Origin: Cinnamomum chago
Taxonomy: Eukaryota > Streptophyta > Magnoliopsida > Laurales > Lauraceae
Direction: 5' to 3'
Assembly (NCBI GenBank): GCA_038049695.1
Contig: CP142453.1
Coordinates: 128,439,001 to 128,503,000, forward strand
Length of the DNA: 64,000 bases
Shown here in pieces: positions 1 to 12,703 of this stretch. The notes beneath the pieces were generated by a model. It did not search any database. It was not told the origin of the DNA and saw nothing but the letters and a program-made list of their open reading frames with translations. Made by a program: the position numbers and the translations under genes. The first letter of the stretch is position 1, and the number at the start of each line of letters is the position of its first letter.

Positions 1-147
1 GTCAGGAAGCATGTGGAGAGAGCATCAAATGACCTGCGCGATGTGATCACAACATATGAAGGAAAACACAACCACGACTTGCCAGCAGCTCGTCGAAGTG
101 CTGCCCACACGGCGAACAGGTCCTCTTACCCATCGCAATGGCCATGA
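1..147 (+). CDS. WRKY transcription factor, 3' end of C-terminal WRKY domain (partial)
   Basis: The window opens inside a coding exon, frame 1, 48 codons to a TGA at 145-147. The peptide begins [20 protein letters not shown] and continues with [11 protein letters not shown]. That is the second half of a WRKY domain: the beta-strand with VRKHVERA and the HNH pair that supplies the two zinc-binding histidines. The WRKYGQK heptapeptide and the two cysteines lie upstream, outside the window. The VRKHVERAS wording is typical of the C-terminal domain of group I (two-domain) WRKY factors, which bind W-box DNA in the nucleus. Only about 18 residues follow the domain, a short tail for group I. I cannot say which member it is or whether the upstream part is intact. 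Confidence 0.9.
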   Translation, partial: VRKHVERASNDLRDVITTYEGKHNHDLPAARRSAAHTANRSSYPSQWP

Positions 148-3100
148 GCAATCATTCTAACTGCATGGAGGGTGTCTATTCCTCACATAATGATGAGGAG
201 GATCACTGGCATCTGAGATGCAGTCACCCTTGGCACCTGAGAAGTTTTGAAGCTCTCTGTGAGAGTTACAAGAGCGTATCTAGAAATAGAAGCTTGAGAG
301 GGTCATCCTAGGCAGGTCCCTTTCCAATGGCGAAAAGAGAAGCAACGGCGAGGGATAACTCGTTCCTGAGTGAATAATCCATAGTGAACTGACAATGATA
401 ACTGGATGAATTTGTTGTATTAATTGCATTTTGTTTTATGTATATGTTGTATTTTGTAGGCTTTTGATTCTAAACTTGATACGATGCATAAAAGGGTTCT
501 TATTGCATGTTTTCCCTCAAAATTTTTTTAAAGGTCCATGTTAGCTTTAGATGAAAATCATGCATCTAGTCACCTAAACATCAACTCTTAAAAGTTGACC
601 ATTTTTTCTAATAGAACAAGCCACATAGATTGAGTTAAATAACAAATTGGGAGAGACTTTGATGAACTAGGAAGTCTTGCTTATTAGTTAGCTTAAAACA
701 CAATCATGATTATGAGAACTGAGGTGCATCATGATGTGAAACCATGCATAGCAGGTACAGAGAGAACTCCTACACAAACAACTTCCCCTCGGCTGCTGAA
801 CCATTGGGTCGATCATATACTGACTAAAATACTCAATTCACTTGGTGAAAGTAATATTCTCTAATGGATTGGAACAGTGTGAATGAAAATTTATTAAATT
901 GCAATGTTTCAAAACCACACTGATCACCAATGTAGCGAAGAGTAAGGTTCAATAATTCAATCCACCTAAACCATCATATCAGCATGACATCATAATTCAT
1001 AAAAATTAAAAATAATATAAAATATAAAATCTGTATATATTCAGAAAAGTAAAAGAACTATAAATAAATATATATATATATACACATTTTAAACATCCTA
1101 ATTTTCTTAAAAAGTGCTTATAAAGTTACATTTTGATCTTTAAAGATAAAATCTATCCCGATTTGATGTTTTAGATTCAGTTCTTTAAGTACACGGTTTT
1201 TTTTTTTTTCCTTTTCTGTCAGTTTGTTCTTCAACAAAACCGATAGAAGAAACATGAAAAACAAAACAGATAGAATAGTTAACACAAGGTTAAGGGGTTT
1301 TGGTTGAACCAAACCAGAAAGCCAAGCCACAGCATCCACTGCTGGTATTGATTAAAGAGGATTTTACAGAAAATAAAATCCATTAGATGTCCCGTGCATA
1401 TAAAAAGGGCTTCATAGTTTCCACTGCACAAAAGAGGTCCTCCCGTCGATTTTAACTTCTGTTTTTATATTTAGACCGTCGTTCGTTTCAATTGAACAAC
1501 GATATCAGTGCTCATGTCATCTTCTTCCTCCTACTTATTCCTATTCTCCCTCCTCTTTCTCCATCTCTCCAACTTCATTTCTCGCCTCCTATTCTCCCTT
1601 ATGTTTCTCCATCTCTCCAACTTCATTTCTCGCTCAAGTGACCCACAACACTTCCATCATCCTCAACACCCGTATCCCAACTAACTCATTTTCTATTGCA
1701 TAGAACCCATCAAACCAAAGGACAACAACCCCCATCGGTCAACAGCATAGTTCTAGAACACACAGTTTCCGGAAGAGGGCATTTGGGTCCAAGACCTGGT
1801 AAACTCTCCGCCTCTGGTTTATAAGAATAACCTCTTCCTCTCTACAGAAACCATCAGGCATCAGGGAAAATAATTTAAGGCATATACAGGACATACCAGA
1901 TGACCAGTCTATATTACATCATCACCACACTTGCTCGCGATTAGTGGTAATTGTATATTTGCGATACGGGAATAGAAACCAAATAAAAAGGAGCATCAAT
2001 TGAAAGTTCAAAACATAAGTTTTTGATTGATGGGCTTAGCGAGAAAATTGTCACAAATCGTTTCGTTTATCAACAGAATCATAGAGGAACACTTCATTAA
2101 GACTAAGCAATAGATAATCTGTTACTTGAGAAAAAGTATCCGAGAACAAGAAATTTTGGAGCACTCTCTGAATGACCTGCACAGATGCTTCACAAATGCA
2201 AATACTGGAACTGTTCCACAAAAATTAGAACAGCATAGTGTTTACAGTGTACAAAGTCTAGAAAGGTCTGCTGCTTACAGGCAGAGCAGCTCAGCCCATC
2301 AAATGGAAGTACATGCGGCTTCATGACAATCAGAGCCCTGCACAAATTAAAATTATTAAGACATATTGAGGTTAAAAAGGCAGTGTTTAGCATGTAGTTG
2401 TTTTCTAAATAAATAAATAAATAAATAAAAATTAAGTTGGGTTAGGTTTGCGTAATGGTTCCAGGCTCGGGCGGGTTCGGTGGTGCCCGTATGCAGGGTC
2501 GGGGACCATTCAGTGCGAAAAAGTAGGCCTTTTCCTTATAGAAACCTAGGTGTTGTGGGTGGTGGGTTGGGTGAAACGAACAAGGCCGATCGTCCCTCAT
2601 TCTAATGGTGTTTTTTTTTTTTTCCCCATAAAATCCTCTTAATTAAATGAGTAGCGTAACCATGTCAAGGAACATGATGCTTGACCACACTCTCCTTTGT
2701 CGAGAAAACTTAATTCAACAGTTTAAACCAACAACTGCAAGCCTTAGATAGAGTTTAATTCAAATACACAGGTTTTCAGAATTTCATCTTATATCACAAC
2801 ATTTGCTTCTCTTTTACTTGTAGATCCAGATTGGTAATTAGACTTTCAAATTGCAAACGATTCATTTCAAACAGTTATTGGGCGTGTTTGTTTGCATAGA
2901 ATGCAAAGAGTCTGTTACATATGAATTCAATGTCAAACCAACTCTTCCAAATGTTGAGGGAGGGGTGAAGCATATGAGGTGATGGTGATAGGATTTACAT
3001 TACGATGGGAGATACAACCCTCATTTTGTAAGGATTTGAATTACTAGGGGTTGGCTGGGTATTCATTTATCACCTTCCATTTATTCATTTTCCATTGGAA

Positions 3101-4747
3101 GAGAGATAATTTGATGGCCATCTTTAAAAACTTACTAATTTCTTCAATTAAACCATTTTTAAAAATAGATCTCTTCCAATTCGTATTGTATTCAATGACA
3201 CAAAACAAACAAGCTTTTTAATATGTCTATCGTATAAACTAATTCAAATTGTTCTCATACACTTGTCCAAGATAAGCATGAGAGAGATCCAAATTTTTTC
3301 CAAAACAGGTATTGCAAACTTCCATACGGATTGGTCAAACTGTGTACCATCGGATTCCTGATCTTTACCAATGTGATTAATCAATTCATTTTTATTTTAC
3401 ATTATTTATTTATTTATTTATTTTGAGTGGCTTGTGGCAAAATGGACTAGGTAACAATGACAGACCAAATTGGCGACGCATTGAATGTGAGTACAAAAAG
3501 TGACAGTACATGTCTACTTGGTCATGCGTAATCAGTTATCACCTTCTAAGGAATCCCATACTCATTTTCTGTGGATCCAAAGTTCAAACAGCCCATTAAG
3601 TACAGTGGCAGACCTAAATGTATCATGTTGGGGATGTAGCCCCCTCTAAAATTGGAAAAAAAAAAGCCCATTAGGCCTTAAAGGAAGTCTGCCCTGCTCC
3701 CACTTAAAATAACACATAGCCCCCACTTCCCTTTCCTCAATTCAAAAAATCCACTTTTCCGTGCTCTTTTTCACTCTCTCAAAAACACCCCAAATAGGCT
3801 TACCCTCCATCCTCTGCATTGGAGCACCCCACTATTCCTCCCTTCCGGAGTTATTTGATAATTTAAAATTAATTGTGAGTGTTTTCTTTAGGCCTTGGGA
3901 ATTTGAAATGAATAAGATTACAATCACAATCATACGATTAAAATCATAGAATTAGCTCAAAATCCTAATTTGAAATTAGAGATCATTGAACACTTTATTA
4001 TGCTTCTCAAATTATCATTTTCACTTTTTATGATGTAAATGAATACATTCAGTGGTCTAAATGTATTAGGATTAATATTTGAATATATTTCACAAATTCT
4101 CAGAATCCATCAATATTTAAAAGATATGAAAATGAGCATATTGGTGATTATCATTAATCTACTATGTTAATAATTTGGATAAAGAAATTGTGACACAAAT
4201 TATTAGAATATGAGTTTTAAAAAACAAACCTTAAAACACTGGTACAAATATGTTGAGGATTTTATCAGAAAAAACATCAAAAAGGCTTTCATAGTTTTAT
4301 TGAAACAATATTGGTTTTCCCATCGAATTTTTTTCCTTTTCAACTAGTGATAATATCAGTTGCTTAATATCAAAACTGAGCAATGATATCTCCGCGCGCT
4401 CCTTTTAAGAGCGGCTAAAACGAAAATCCTTAAGTCCACTGCTTACATATAACGCAAGAATAAGAATCTAGATATATCAGTACAGGAGATATTTTAAGTA
4501 ATGATGGGGTCCACAGAGCAACAAATGTTACAAGAAGAAATTCTCATTCCATTATTCCTATTTTTTTTGTTCATTTTCTTGTTAAAACCTACATGCCTAC
4601 ACATGAAAGAGACTCAAAAGTCAGCAACTAACATGTACATACACAGAAGTTAAGAAAAACAACGAACTGACCCAGCAAAGTAAATTAAACATTTCGACTC
4701 GCCAGCGACTCGCCAACTCGGTAGCTCAACCGACCGAGTCGTTGGAT
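148..4747. other. Intergenic, no gene recognised; WRKY 3' flank and AT-rich DNA
   Basis: The first few hundred bases are presumably the WRKY 3' UTR. The rest is AT-rich with no ORF resembling a protein family. Visible pieces are an (AT)n tract near 1068-1082, an (AAAT)n tetranucleotide run at about 2407-2430, a GC-richer block at 2440-2610 ending in poly(T) (possible repeat remnant), and a TTTA tetranucleotide run near 3404-3422. A possible degenerate hAT-like end (CAGTGGCAGACC) sits near 3604 without a convincing partner. Confidence 0.6.
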
Positions 4748-5956
4748 CTATCTTGGCTGCTGAATTGGGCGGGGATTCACCTTCATATTCACAATCTTTG
4801 GTGCCTTCTCAGCGTACTTTGTAGACTCTGCCTGGAAACGAGGCTTCCTCCATTTCAATGCACCCAAAGATACCATATCTCTCAGCCCCTTCTCCTCCTC
4901 CTCTGCAAAATAAAAATAAAATCTCAACATGACAAATAAGAATCGACTCAACCGATTCGACTCAAAAGGGATTACAGCTTGAATGATACACGTTCTAAAT
5001 TGGATAGTCTCAGATATTAATCAGATGACCCGATGGCTAAAATTAGGGTTGTAAATGGGTTGGTTCCGATCCGTTAAGAAAGTGGAACCGGATCCGGACC
5101 CGAAACCATTTCGAAACCGGTTTCTGGTTCCGGAGTAGAAATCAAAACCATGGGACGAATCTGGATTTGGATTTAGGTGGAGAATGATATAAAAATACAT
5201 GAATTTTAAGAGAAATTTTTAAAAATTATGGTAATATGTACACGACCCAAGGTGAAACCGGACCCGAGGGCCTAAATAAGGACCCAAGACCCAACACTTT
5301 TAGCGGGTTGAAACCTCTAGATAATCAAACAACGGGTACCCATTTACATCCTAGCTCAAAATACGATGGAAACAAAGATGATTTATTAATCGACAACGAC
5401 CCTTCATCAAATCGAATAAGATGGGCCCACCAAAATGCAACGTCTCTAATCCGACCTGACCACTTTCTTAATGCATCTGACAACAGGCAAGTTAGTGGGC
5501 CCCAGATTTCTCTGAAATCGGAAGATTCAGACTCTCCAAAACCCCTACTTTCATAGCAAAGGAGTCAGATTTCAGAGACCAAGAAAATCTGAACAAAAAA
5601 AAAAAAAAAAAACTGAGTCGAGTGAGTTACGAGTCGGATGATCCGACCCAGACACCCAGTTTTCATTTCAACAAGCTAACAAGATTTGAGATGTATAAAC
5701 CTCTAGAATAGTCATCGAAGATGGCCTCTATCTCTGGAAGGAGAGGATCGTCAATATCGATAACATCAGGGACAGTTTCGGGTTCTTCAACAAAACATTC
5801 CTGGAGCCAGTAGTCACGAAACCAAGCCGACGACTTCACCAGTTCCCACCACTGGTCCGAGAAGTCCTCCACCACCCGATACGCCCATGGGACGAACATC
5901 GGAGCGTTAGGATTCAAAGTAGACGAAGATCTCCCAGAAATCACATCCATTGCCAC
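4748..5956 (-). CDS. ERD15: ERD15-like PAM2-motif protein (two exons)
   Basis: Two exons on the minus strand: 5956..5701 and 4902..4748. The donor is AGAG|GTTTAT and the acceptor TTTTGCAG|AG. The phase-1 junction makes a Glu codon and the joined ORF is 136 residues. The N terminus carries a PAM2 motif at residues 12-24 ([12 protein letters not shown]). PAM2 binds the MLLE domain of poly(A)-binding protein. It is followed by a [18 protein letters not shown] block and an acidic stretch (residues 56-83), and the protein ends with KYAEK...IQQPR. This order and length match Arabidopsis ERD15/CID1, a small cytosolic/nuclear regulator induced by dehydration and linked to ABA and defence signalling. 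The start at 5956 puts PAM2 right after a short N terminus, as in the family. The intron (5700-4903) contains a hAT-like MITE. A TATA box lies about 130 bp upstream. Confidence 0.92.
5044..5353. mobile_element. hAT-like MITE in the ERD15 intron
   Basis: Ends are TAGGGTTGTAAATGGG and ACCCATTTACATCCTA, which are inverted repeats. Flanks are GCTAAAAT on the left and GCTCAAAAT on the right, a probable 8-bp duplication with one later indel. The interior is rich in GGAACCGGACCCG-type sequence and matches the element at 57521-57947. There is no transposase. The family call (hAT) rests on the TIR style and the 8-bp duplication. Confidence 0.75.
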
Positions 5957-6088
5957 TCTGGCTCTATTCCCTTCTTCCTCTTCTTCTCCTTCTTCTAATC
6001 TAAAAAATCACACGCAGAGAACAAATGCTGAAAATGACTGGAAAACGAAGGTCTGGCACACTGAATGGGATAGAGTCCATGGGCACAA

Positions 6089-6096
6089 ATTTATAG
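6089..6096 (-). promoter_or_regulatory. TATA box of the ERD15-like gene
   Basis: On the minus strand the sequence reads CTATAAAT. This is the right spacing for transcription starting near 6060 and a leader of roughly 100 nt before the ATG at 5956. Confidence 0.65.
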
Positions 6097-6099
6097 TAG

Positions 6100-9000
6100 G
6101 TGAGTGAACTGTTACCCTTGGTTTCTCGAAGAAATTACGGGACTGACAGAGGTGTCTTGTGTTTAGTTGTGGAGAAAAGTGGGGGTGTTTTGTCATTGTG
6201 ACTTTATCGTAAACAGGGACAAGGAGACGAGGGCGGATCAGGTTTGGTTCCGGAGCAGCTGCTTTGGAGTTCGGGATTTAGGTTCGGTTGGGAGTGGGAC
6301 CCAATAGCACTCGGTTTTCTCCCCGGCATTCTCGGCTGGCCTGCTCCCTGCTAAGGTACGCACGCTACTTTTATAGTTGTTATAATACTCTTTTCCTTTT
6401 AAAGTTGTGCCAAGCCATGTGGTGATCTTTAACCGTTGCTTGACTTTCTACTCTGGTTGGCCACTTGAAATCAAAACTGTTCAAAGATCCCCAACGCCGG
6501 TTTTGTTAGCCGTTGCTTGGATGGGCCGCAATGCCAAGTCATAAAATAGCTTTTTGAATTTTCTAAATTTTAGCATTTCAAATATTTTAAATGTGAGACG
6601 AGGACCCAAATTTTCATTCTTTTTATAATTTCTTGTTATATTTAATTTAAAAATTATGCTAAAGAAACATGTTCAAAGCTATGAAGCTTAGGGTTTGTTT
6701 CTTTGCTGTAATTTCATGAATTTCTATTTTGAAAATTCAAGACAAAGAGAAATTTTTAGATTATAAAAGGTCAAAAGAGACATTTCATTTGGTGGTTGGA
6801 ATCCAGAAATGCTAGTAAAAAAACATGAAATTTAGAAAATTGCCGGAAACAATTTATCACATCATATCTAAGAATTCTTGTCAGAAATTTCACTAAAAAA
6901 ATAGGGTCTTAATTCTACGATCAAAGCCTCTCGATGGACGATTTGGTGTCCAACAATCCTTTTTTTCAATCTCGGACATTTATATACAGATGGTGAGAGA
7001 TGATAGTTGGCACCATGCATTGTTATAGCGTTGAGGTGTCTATCCGGCCTATCCAATGCCTTTGTGGACAGTCAATTGGGTGTTTGATGATTCATATCCT
7101 CAATCTCGAACGTTTAAAACGGTCGGCATCAACTCCTATTTTGTTGTTTGTGTTGGGGTCTGTCCGGCCTGTCCGATGCCTCTCGACGTGCCTTCTAGGC
7201 ATGGCTGAGATAAGTTGGCCCTGGCTTACACGTTATGGCTAAGCCAAGCCAAGCCAAGCTTCTACTAAAACAAGCTATTAAAATACTTGGCATATCTGAT
7301 CCACTGATTCATTCCCCTTGGCAAACGAAGCGGGCCATCTACCCACTAACACGTGTCGGCAGTCTCTTTGTCGTTATCAACAAAAGCGTGAAATTACGTG
7401 TCACTGTTCTCATCCCTTTCGCTGACGTGTGTCGTGCTACTTTTGGTCCGTAATGAAACGATAAGGTTGTAAATAATCCAGTAGGAATCGTTTCCACCGT
7501 AACTCTCCTGTACCCTCCCTACCATATTACCATTCATCTGATGAGTTAAATTTCATCTCACCCGTCCATACAAATATCCCACAACATTCAAAACATAGCC
7601 TGATTTAGTTTCTAGAATGGACCATAATACCAAGATATACAAAAATATCAGGGGGTTTTGATGTCAGTTTTCTCCAGGCAGGCCTGATTTTAGGGGCTCA
7701 AAAAAGTTTTGACAGATTCTTTCCCTATGGGTCCTGTAACTTTTATGATTTGTGGTCAGATTAGTGCCAGTTGCTGGGAATGGACAAATGGAGGGTGTAT
7801 AATGTAATTATGTTAAGGAGAATGAGCTGCGAAGATACATTGCTTCTTTTAATAATGTGTCATTATCATCAACGCAATGAATATTGTAATGCATTTGATG
7901 TGATGGGACTTTTGATAAAAGGAGTGCATTGTATGAAGTTTTTTTTTATGTTTTTTCGGTGTTAGTGGAGAGCACGATGGGGTCGGTAGCCTACTCTGGT
8001 TTTTGTATTGCGCATGTAGCACAAGGTTTTAAGATAGTATATAGATAAGCTTGGAATCTTTGATCATTATAGGGCTACGAATCCAATGTAGATAACATAT
8101 TAGGTAAATTACAAATGGTCAAGTCATCAATAATTGATTAAATGTTGTGCCTCTCATTTCAGCTTGGACAAATGGTAACTGGTAAGTCTCTGGTGGATGT
8201 CAAAGTTTACTCAATTAGTTATTTACACATTTAAATTGATCAAGGTAAAAAATTGTAGTTACTTGAATAGCTATTCTTGTATTAAAATTTGGATACATCA
8301 AAAATCAATAGATAGTGCTTCAAAAAAAAAAAAAAAAGCCCACCTTAATCTCAACAAATGTGACTCTTAGAAGTAGGATTGCAAACGGATATCCAATTCT
8401 TCGATTATCTGGAAGTTTCGACCCTTGTGCCTGAAACCTGGCATATGAGCCTTTGATATGACAAATTGTACATCAAAATTAACTTTTTTATTGAATATTT
8501 TTATGTATAGTACTTGAAGTAGTAGACTTGATGTACTGTTATAAGTTGAATGTTAAATGATATGCTTATTTTAACCAAAAAAAAAAAAAACTGCTCAATG
8601 GGCTATAAGGATAATGAATTCCATATGGAGAATAACATTTGAGAATTTCCAAACTCTCCGTATAAGACTTCACAAGCTTCTTGCAAAAGAATAGGCTGTT
8701 GACTGTTCCTTGCCCGAGTTTCAATTTTAAATGAATTTATAGGAGATAATTAGAAGCAAACAAACAACTCTAAAGTCTCACACTATCACACATTCACAAT
8801 GGGGTAATGCTCCCTACCGTATCAGCATGTCAGAGTCTAAAATGCCAGAGTTAAGATTCCCTGTTTATAAAAATCAGGGTAATGCTATTTTGGTGTATCC
8901 TAAAGTGCCACATATATAAAATGTGATATCAACTAATTGCACACTCTTAGTTTTTTTTTTTTTTTTTCCTCTGGAATGAAAAAAAAAAAAAGATAACATT

Positions 9001-9405
9001 TTTTATAGATGGCGAAAACACTATTTTCCTGTTTCTACGTACTCACAAAGCCATGTTTTGCAACCATGATCCTCGGTTTAAGCTTTAACAAATATCTTCT
9101 AGCCATTACCATTTGACTCACAAGTGAGATTCCGAATCATTCAAATACAAGAAGGTCCAATGCCCCAATGATTTACATGGCAACATGGTCAAAAGCCAAA
9201 GCTGGTGGTTATTATATTATATCCCTTCCTTGGTTGAAAACAACTGGCTATGCAGGGTGCAAGGGCCATGGGCACTAGAAAAATCATTTGTGGTAGTGCT
9301 GAGATGGAGTCCTTGGTTCATCGGTTGGTCCCTGACAAGAATCTCTTATACTACAGGTGGTCACGTTTCTTTTTCCAACCCAAGTAGTGCCTGCTATCAG
9401 GCCAA
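6100..9405. other. Intergenic, no gene recognised
   Basis: AT-rich DNA. Two GC-richer blocks near 7035-7065 and 7150-7185 share CCGGCCTGTCCGATGCC-like wording, suggesting an internally repeated old element. Poly(A) and poly(T) runs occur near 8320, 8577 and 8951. No ORF resembles a known protein. Confidence 0.5.
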
Positions 9406-9413
9406 TTGATAAG

Positions 9414-9601
9414 CAGTGGCGGATCCAAAATTTTAGTTTAAGAGGTGCGGGCGTTAATAGGTAGTTTGGTTTAAGAAGCAAATTGAAGATTTTCATGTGA
9501 ATTTTGAGGATGGACTTATAATATTTTGAATTTTTTTTTGAAACGCACGCAGTTTGACAGGTGCGACCGTACCCACAAGATTGTATTTGGTTCCGCCCCT
9601 A
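9414..9601. mobile_element. Short hAT-like MITE, 188 bp
   Basis: The left end is CAGTGGCGGATCC. The right end is GGTTCCGCCCCTA, whose reverse complement TAGGGGCGGAACC matches at 10 of 13 positions. It is flanked by TTGATAAG (9406-9413) and TTGATAGG (9602-9609), an 8-bp duplication with one mismatch. Both fit hAT elements. It is non-autonomous with no coding capacity. Confidence 0.8.
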
Positions 9602-10710
9602 TTGATAGGGTTGCTGCATTTAGAACCAGTGTAGCGGCAAAGTCGACCAATCAGGTTAAGGTAACTCTTCCACTTGGTTCTGACTCAAAATTATTGGAAC
9701 TTGGTTGACTGCACAGAGTTGTGGGTGGCGTTGGGATTGAAGGGTAAGGCCTCTGATTAATCAAGTCAAACCTTTCCTTAGCCTTTGTAAAATTTTGTGT
9801 CCTTTGATGCACAAAATGTGCTCTGAATACAGGAGAATGTACGCGGACATTTAAACATAAATACAACATGTGATTAGCCCATTAGCTTTCAGGTCAGAAA
9901 AATACCTCATTCCAATCCCATCGGGTTAAAAAACAAGTCCGAAATGACTGTACTCTGAAAAAGCCCATGTTAGCTGGGCCCATGGACATCTCTAGTGTTA
10001 AGAGCAAGGAGAGATTTGCCTGGGAACTCGAATATCTTCTGTGTTGTTGGGGACCTATAAGGTTGGTTGATACATGGGCCCATGCAGCCTAAGCTCCTCC
10101 AACTCTGTTCTGTATTGGGCTGGGCTTTTAGTAATGTGGGCTGGACTAAGCCAATCTCTAGTTTGATAGCTACACAGTTTCCAGGTTTATAAAGACCTGA
10201 CTAAATGTCTGTGGCCTAACATATTAACTCAGATGGGCTGGGCCAGGTTTAGCTTTAATGCTCACAGGATGGAAAGTGATTAGGTTGAGCTTCCACTTCA
10301 AATGCTTATACCACTCAGCACTTTTGTGTGGGAACCAGGGCAAATCATGAGTTCGGACTGCCGGTTTAGCCTGGGAAAAGGCTTGTGGAGGACCAGTCTG
10401 TTCTCAACCTGGCATAGCATTTTGCCCATGAGCCTGCCAATTGGCCTGATAGGCCCACTCACACACTTAAAATTGCTACAAGTCTCTTTATATTATGTTG
10501 TCTGGCCCAGGTTGTTAGTCCAATGCCTTAAACATAGTCCCAGCACTGTACTCACTGGCCCAACCTAGGGGTCTGAAAAGGCAGCCTAAGTTGTGTGACA
10601 TCTAAACAGTTAAATCCCATTTTCCCATTGCCATCTTAAACTTATCTCATCTCGAGGATAACGTTGGCATCAATTTTTGAAAGAAGCTTTTTGTATGCTT
10701 TGTCAAATTG

Positions 10711-10826
10711 TTTTTTATTTTTTATTTTTTATGATAATGGAGGGTGTCCCGGCCTTTTAGGCCAGACTAATCCCTATAGTCCAGGGGAAGCCGGATAAAT
10801 CCCCCGTGGCCCCAGTGTTTTATAAA
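10711..10826 (-). mobile_element. SINE 3' fragment
   Basis: Read on the minus strand this matches the 3' half of the tRNA-derived SINE found complete at 17656, 36998 and 62957: the CCGGCTTCCCC...GGACTA...GGGATTAGTC region, then GGGACACCCTCC and an A-rich (AAAAAT)n tail. The 5' half with the A and B boxes is missing. Confidence 0.7.
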
Positions 10827-10865
10827 ATATCCAAAATAAAAAAAAGAAGAAAATAATTTAAAATG

Positions 10866-10900
<35 letters not shown>

Positions 10901-12525
10901 AAAGAAATCTCATGATTATATCACATTCTCATTTTTTTATAATATTTTACACTGCTTAATTTAATGAAAACGTATTGGGAATTTTTTTTTGTGCTTTCAT
11001 TAAATCTGCAACCTTCCAAATGTAGATTTCATCTAATTAATGTCAATTTTTTACAGGTATTAGCCATTAATTACATCACTCTGCATCATAGTTCTCTGAC
11101 ACAATGGGTTGATTAAGAACCCAGCCAGGTTAACTCGGTTGGTTCACAATCCGGGTGACAAACATGGTTGAACTCTGTTAGCATGAGTTCTAATTGAAAC
11201 TTGACTGACTTACCTAGTGAACTCAAGATTTAGCTTGGCTCCTTTTGGTTTGACCGAGTCGGATAAACTGACTCAAGTCATTCCCATACTTTCTTAGGCA
11301 ATACAAAAATAGGCAACAATAGTACAGGAGCCTTGCATGAGTAAAACTGTAAATGTTAAAATCTACTCCGATCAAGGTGAATAGGCTATCGAAAAATCTC
11401 TCCTTACCCTTAATTAAATTTTCATTAGAGGGGGATGTTATTTGATAGCGATTTATGGATGTTCACTTTTATTTGTATAATTTATCTACTTTTAAAAATA
11501 CATTATGAGGATTCTTAGGAGTCCTTCCGGTCCAAACAAACAAGCTCATATTTATCTATACTATAATCGTTCAAAATATTTTATCTATAATTTATAATTA
11601 GCAATTAAGATTTCAATCTACACGATCATCCTTTAGGATGAAATTAACAAAATAAAACACGAACTTAGAATTGATATAACCGACCCAATTTATTTTAGGT
11701 TTCTTGCACGTGGGCTACAAAAAATCAACAGTAACCGGCTTTGCTCAAATAGGTATATTAAGCCATGTTAAACCTATCGCATGGGCGATGTGAAATGTGA
11801 GACATTTCTAATGAATTTTAAGTGAGCCAATACACTTTTGGTTGAGTGGTGTGATATCAGACCTCGATCATTAGCCCAAATAGTGAAAAAAGAAAAGAAA
11901 ATGAAATGAAAAGAAAAATCAAGTTGAGTCAAGGAACAAAATAATGGTGGTAGTTGGGGTGGGTGCGGGGTGACACCAAAATGAGCCCCACGTTCCTGGA
12001 AACTCATTGATGGAGCTAGGGCCCAGGGAAAATGCCATTATTATTGTTGGTGGGGATCCTTTGTATATGGCTAATGGATGAGAAATATTTTATACTCGTC
12101 CCCACATTCTCTTATGCAAATAAATCAATCATGTTTTTTTTATGATAATGACACATGATATCAACTTATATCATGCCACTAGAAGAAAAATAATAATAAT
12201 AGGGGCAATGATTTGCTATAATGAGATTAGGGTAGAAAAGTTGGGATAAAACATGATCAGCCGGGTTTACTGATTGACTGAGCTATAAGTCTTGTGAGTC
12301 GGGGCCACAGAGCCTACCCAAGTGTAAAAGTGTTAGTTGAAGAAGAATTATGAACATCATTGAAGAGAGGTTTTAGCAAAGATGAGAAGTTTCAGGATCG
12401 GTTGAAAATAAATGGGTTCAACTTTTCCTCCAAAAGAGTATATATAATACTAATGAAAAACATAAACATAAATAACTTAAACCAATGAAGAATATAAAAT
12501 AAAAGTAAAAAAAAAAACAGAAAAT

Positions 12526-12703
12526 ATTCATGTGCATCCATCCCTCACCATAGGGTGAGAGACACTTAGAGAATTGAAAATATTCATGTGCAAAAGAGGA
12601 AACGTCATATATGGTCATATGCAGAAAAAGAATGTTCATGTGCAAAGAGAGAAAGTCATATAAATGTCCCTCACCCTATCATGAAGGATGGATGCATATG
12701 AAT
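12526..12703. mobile_element. Terminal-inverted-repeat MITE, about 178 bp
   Basis: The left arm ATTCATGTGCATCCATCC...CACCATAGGGTGAG is mirrored by a right arm that reads, in reverse complement, ATTCATATGCATCCATCC...ATAGGGTGAG. The arms are about 38 bp with a few mismatches. The core ATTCATGTGC recurs inside. The same arm appears in the F-box pseudogene intron near 52909. No clear target duplication was seen. Confidence 0.6.

Noticed and set aside
3604-3660. hAT-like end CAGTGGCAGACC
   Set aside because: No matching opposite end or 8-bp duplication was found.
5236-5556. 106-codon plus-strand ORF
   Set aside because: It spans the MITE and the intron of the ERD15-like gene, with no domain.
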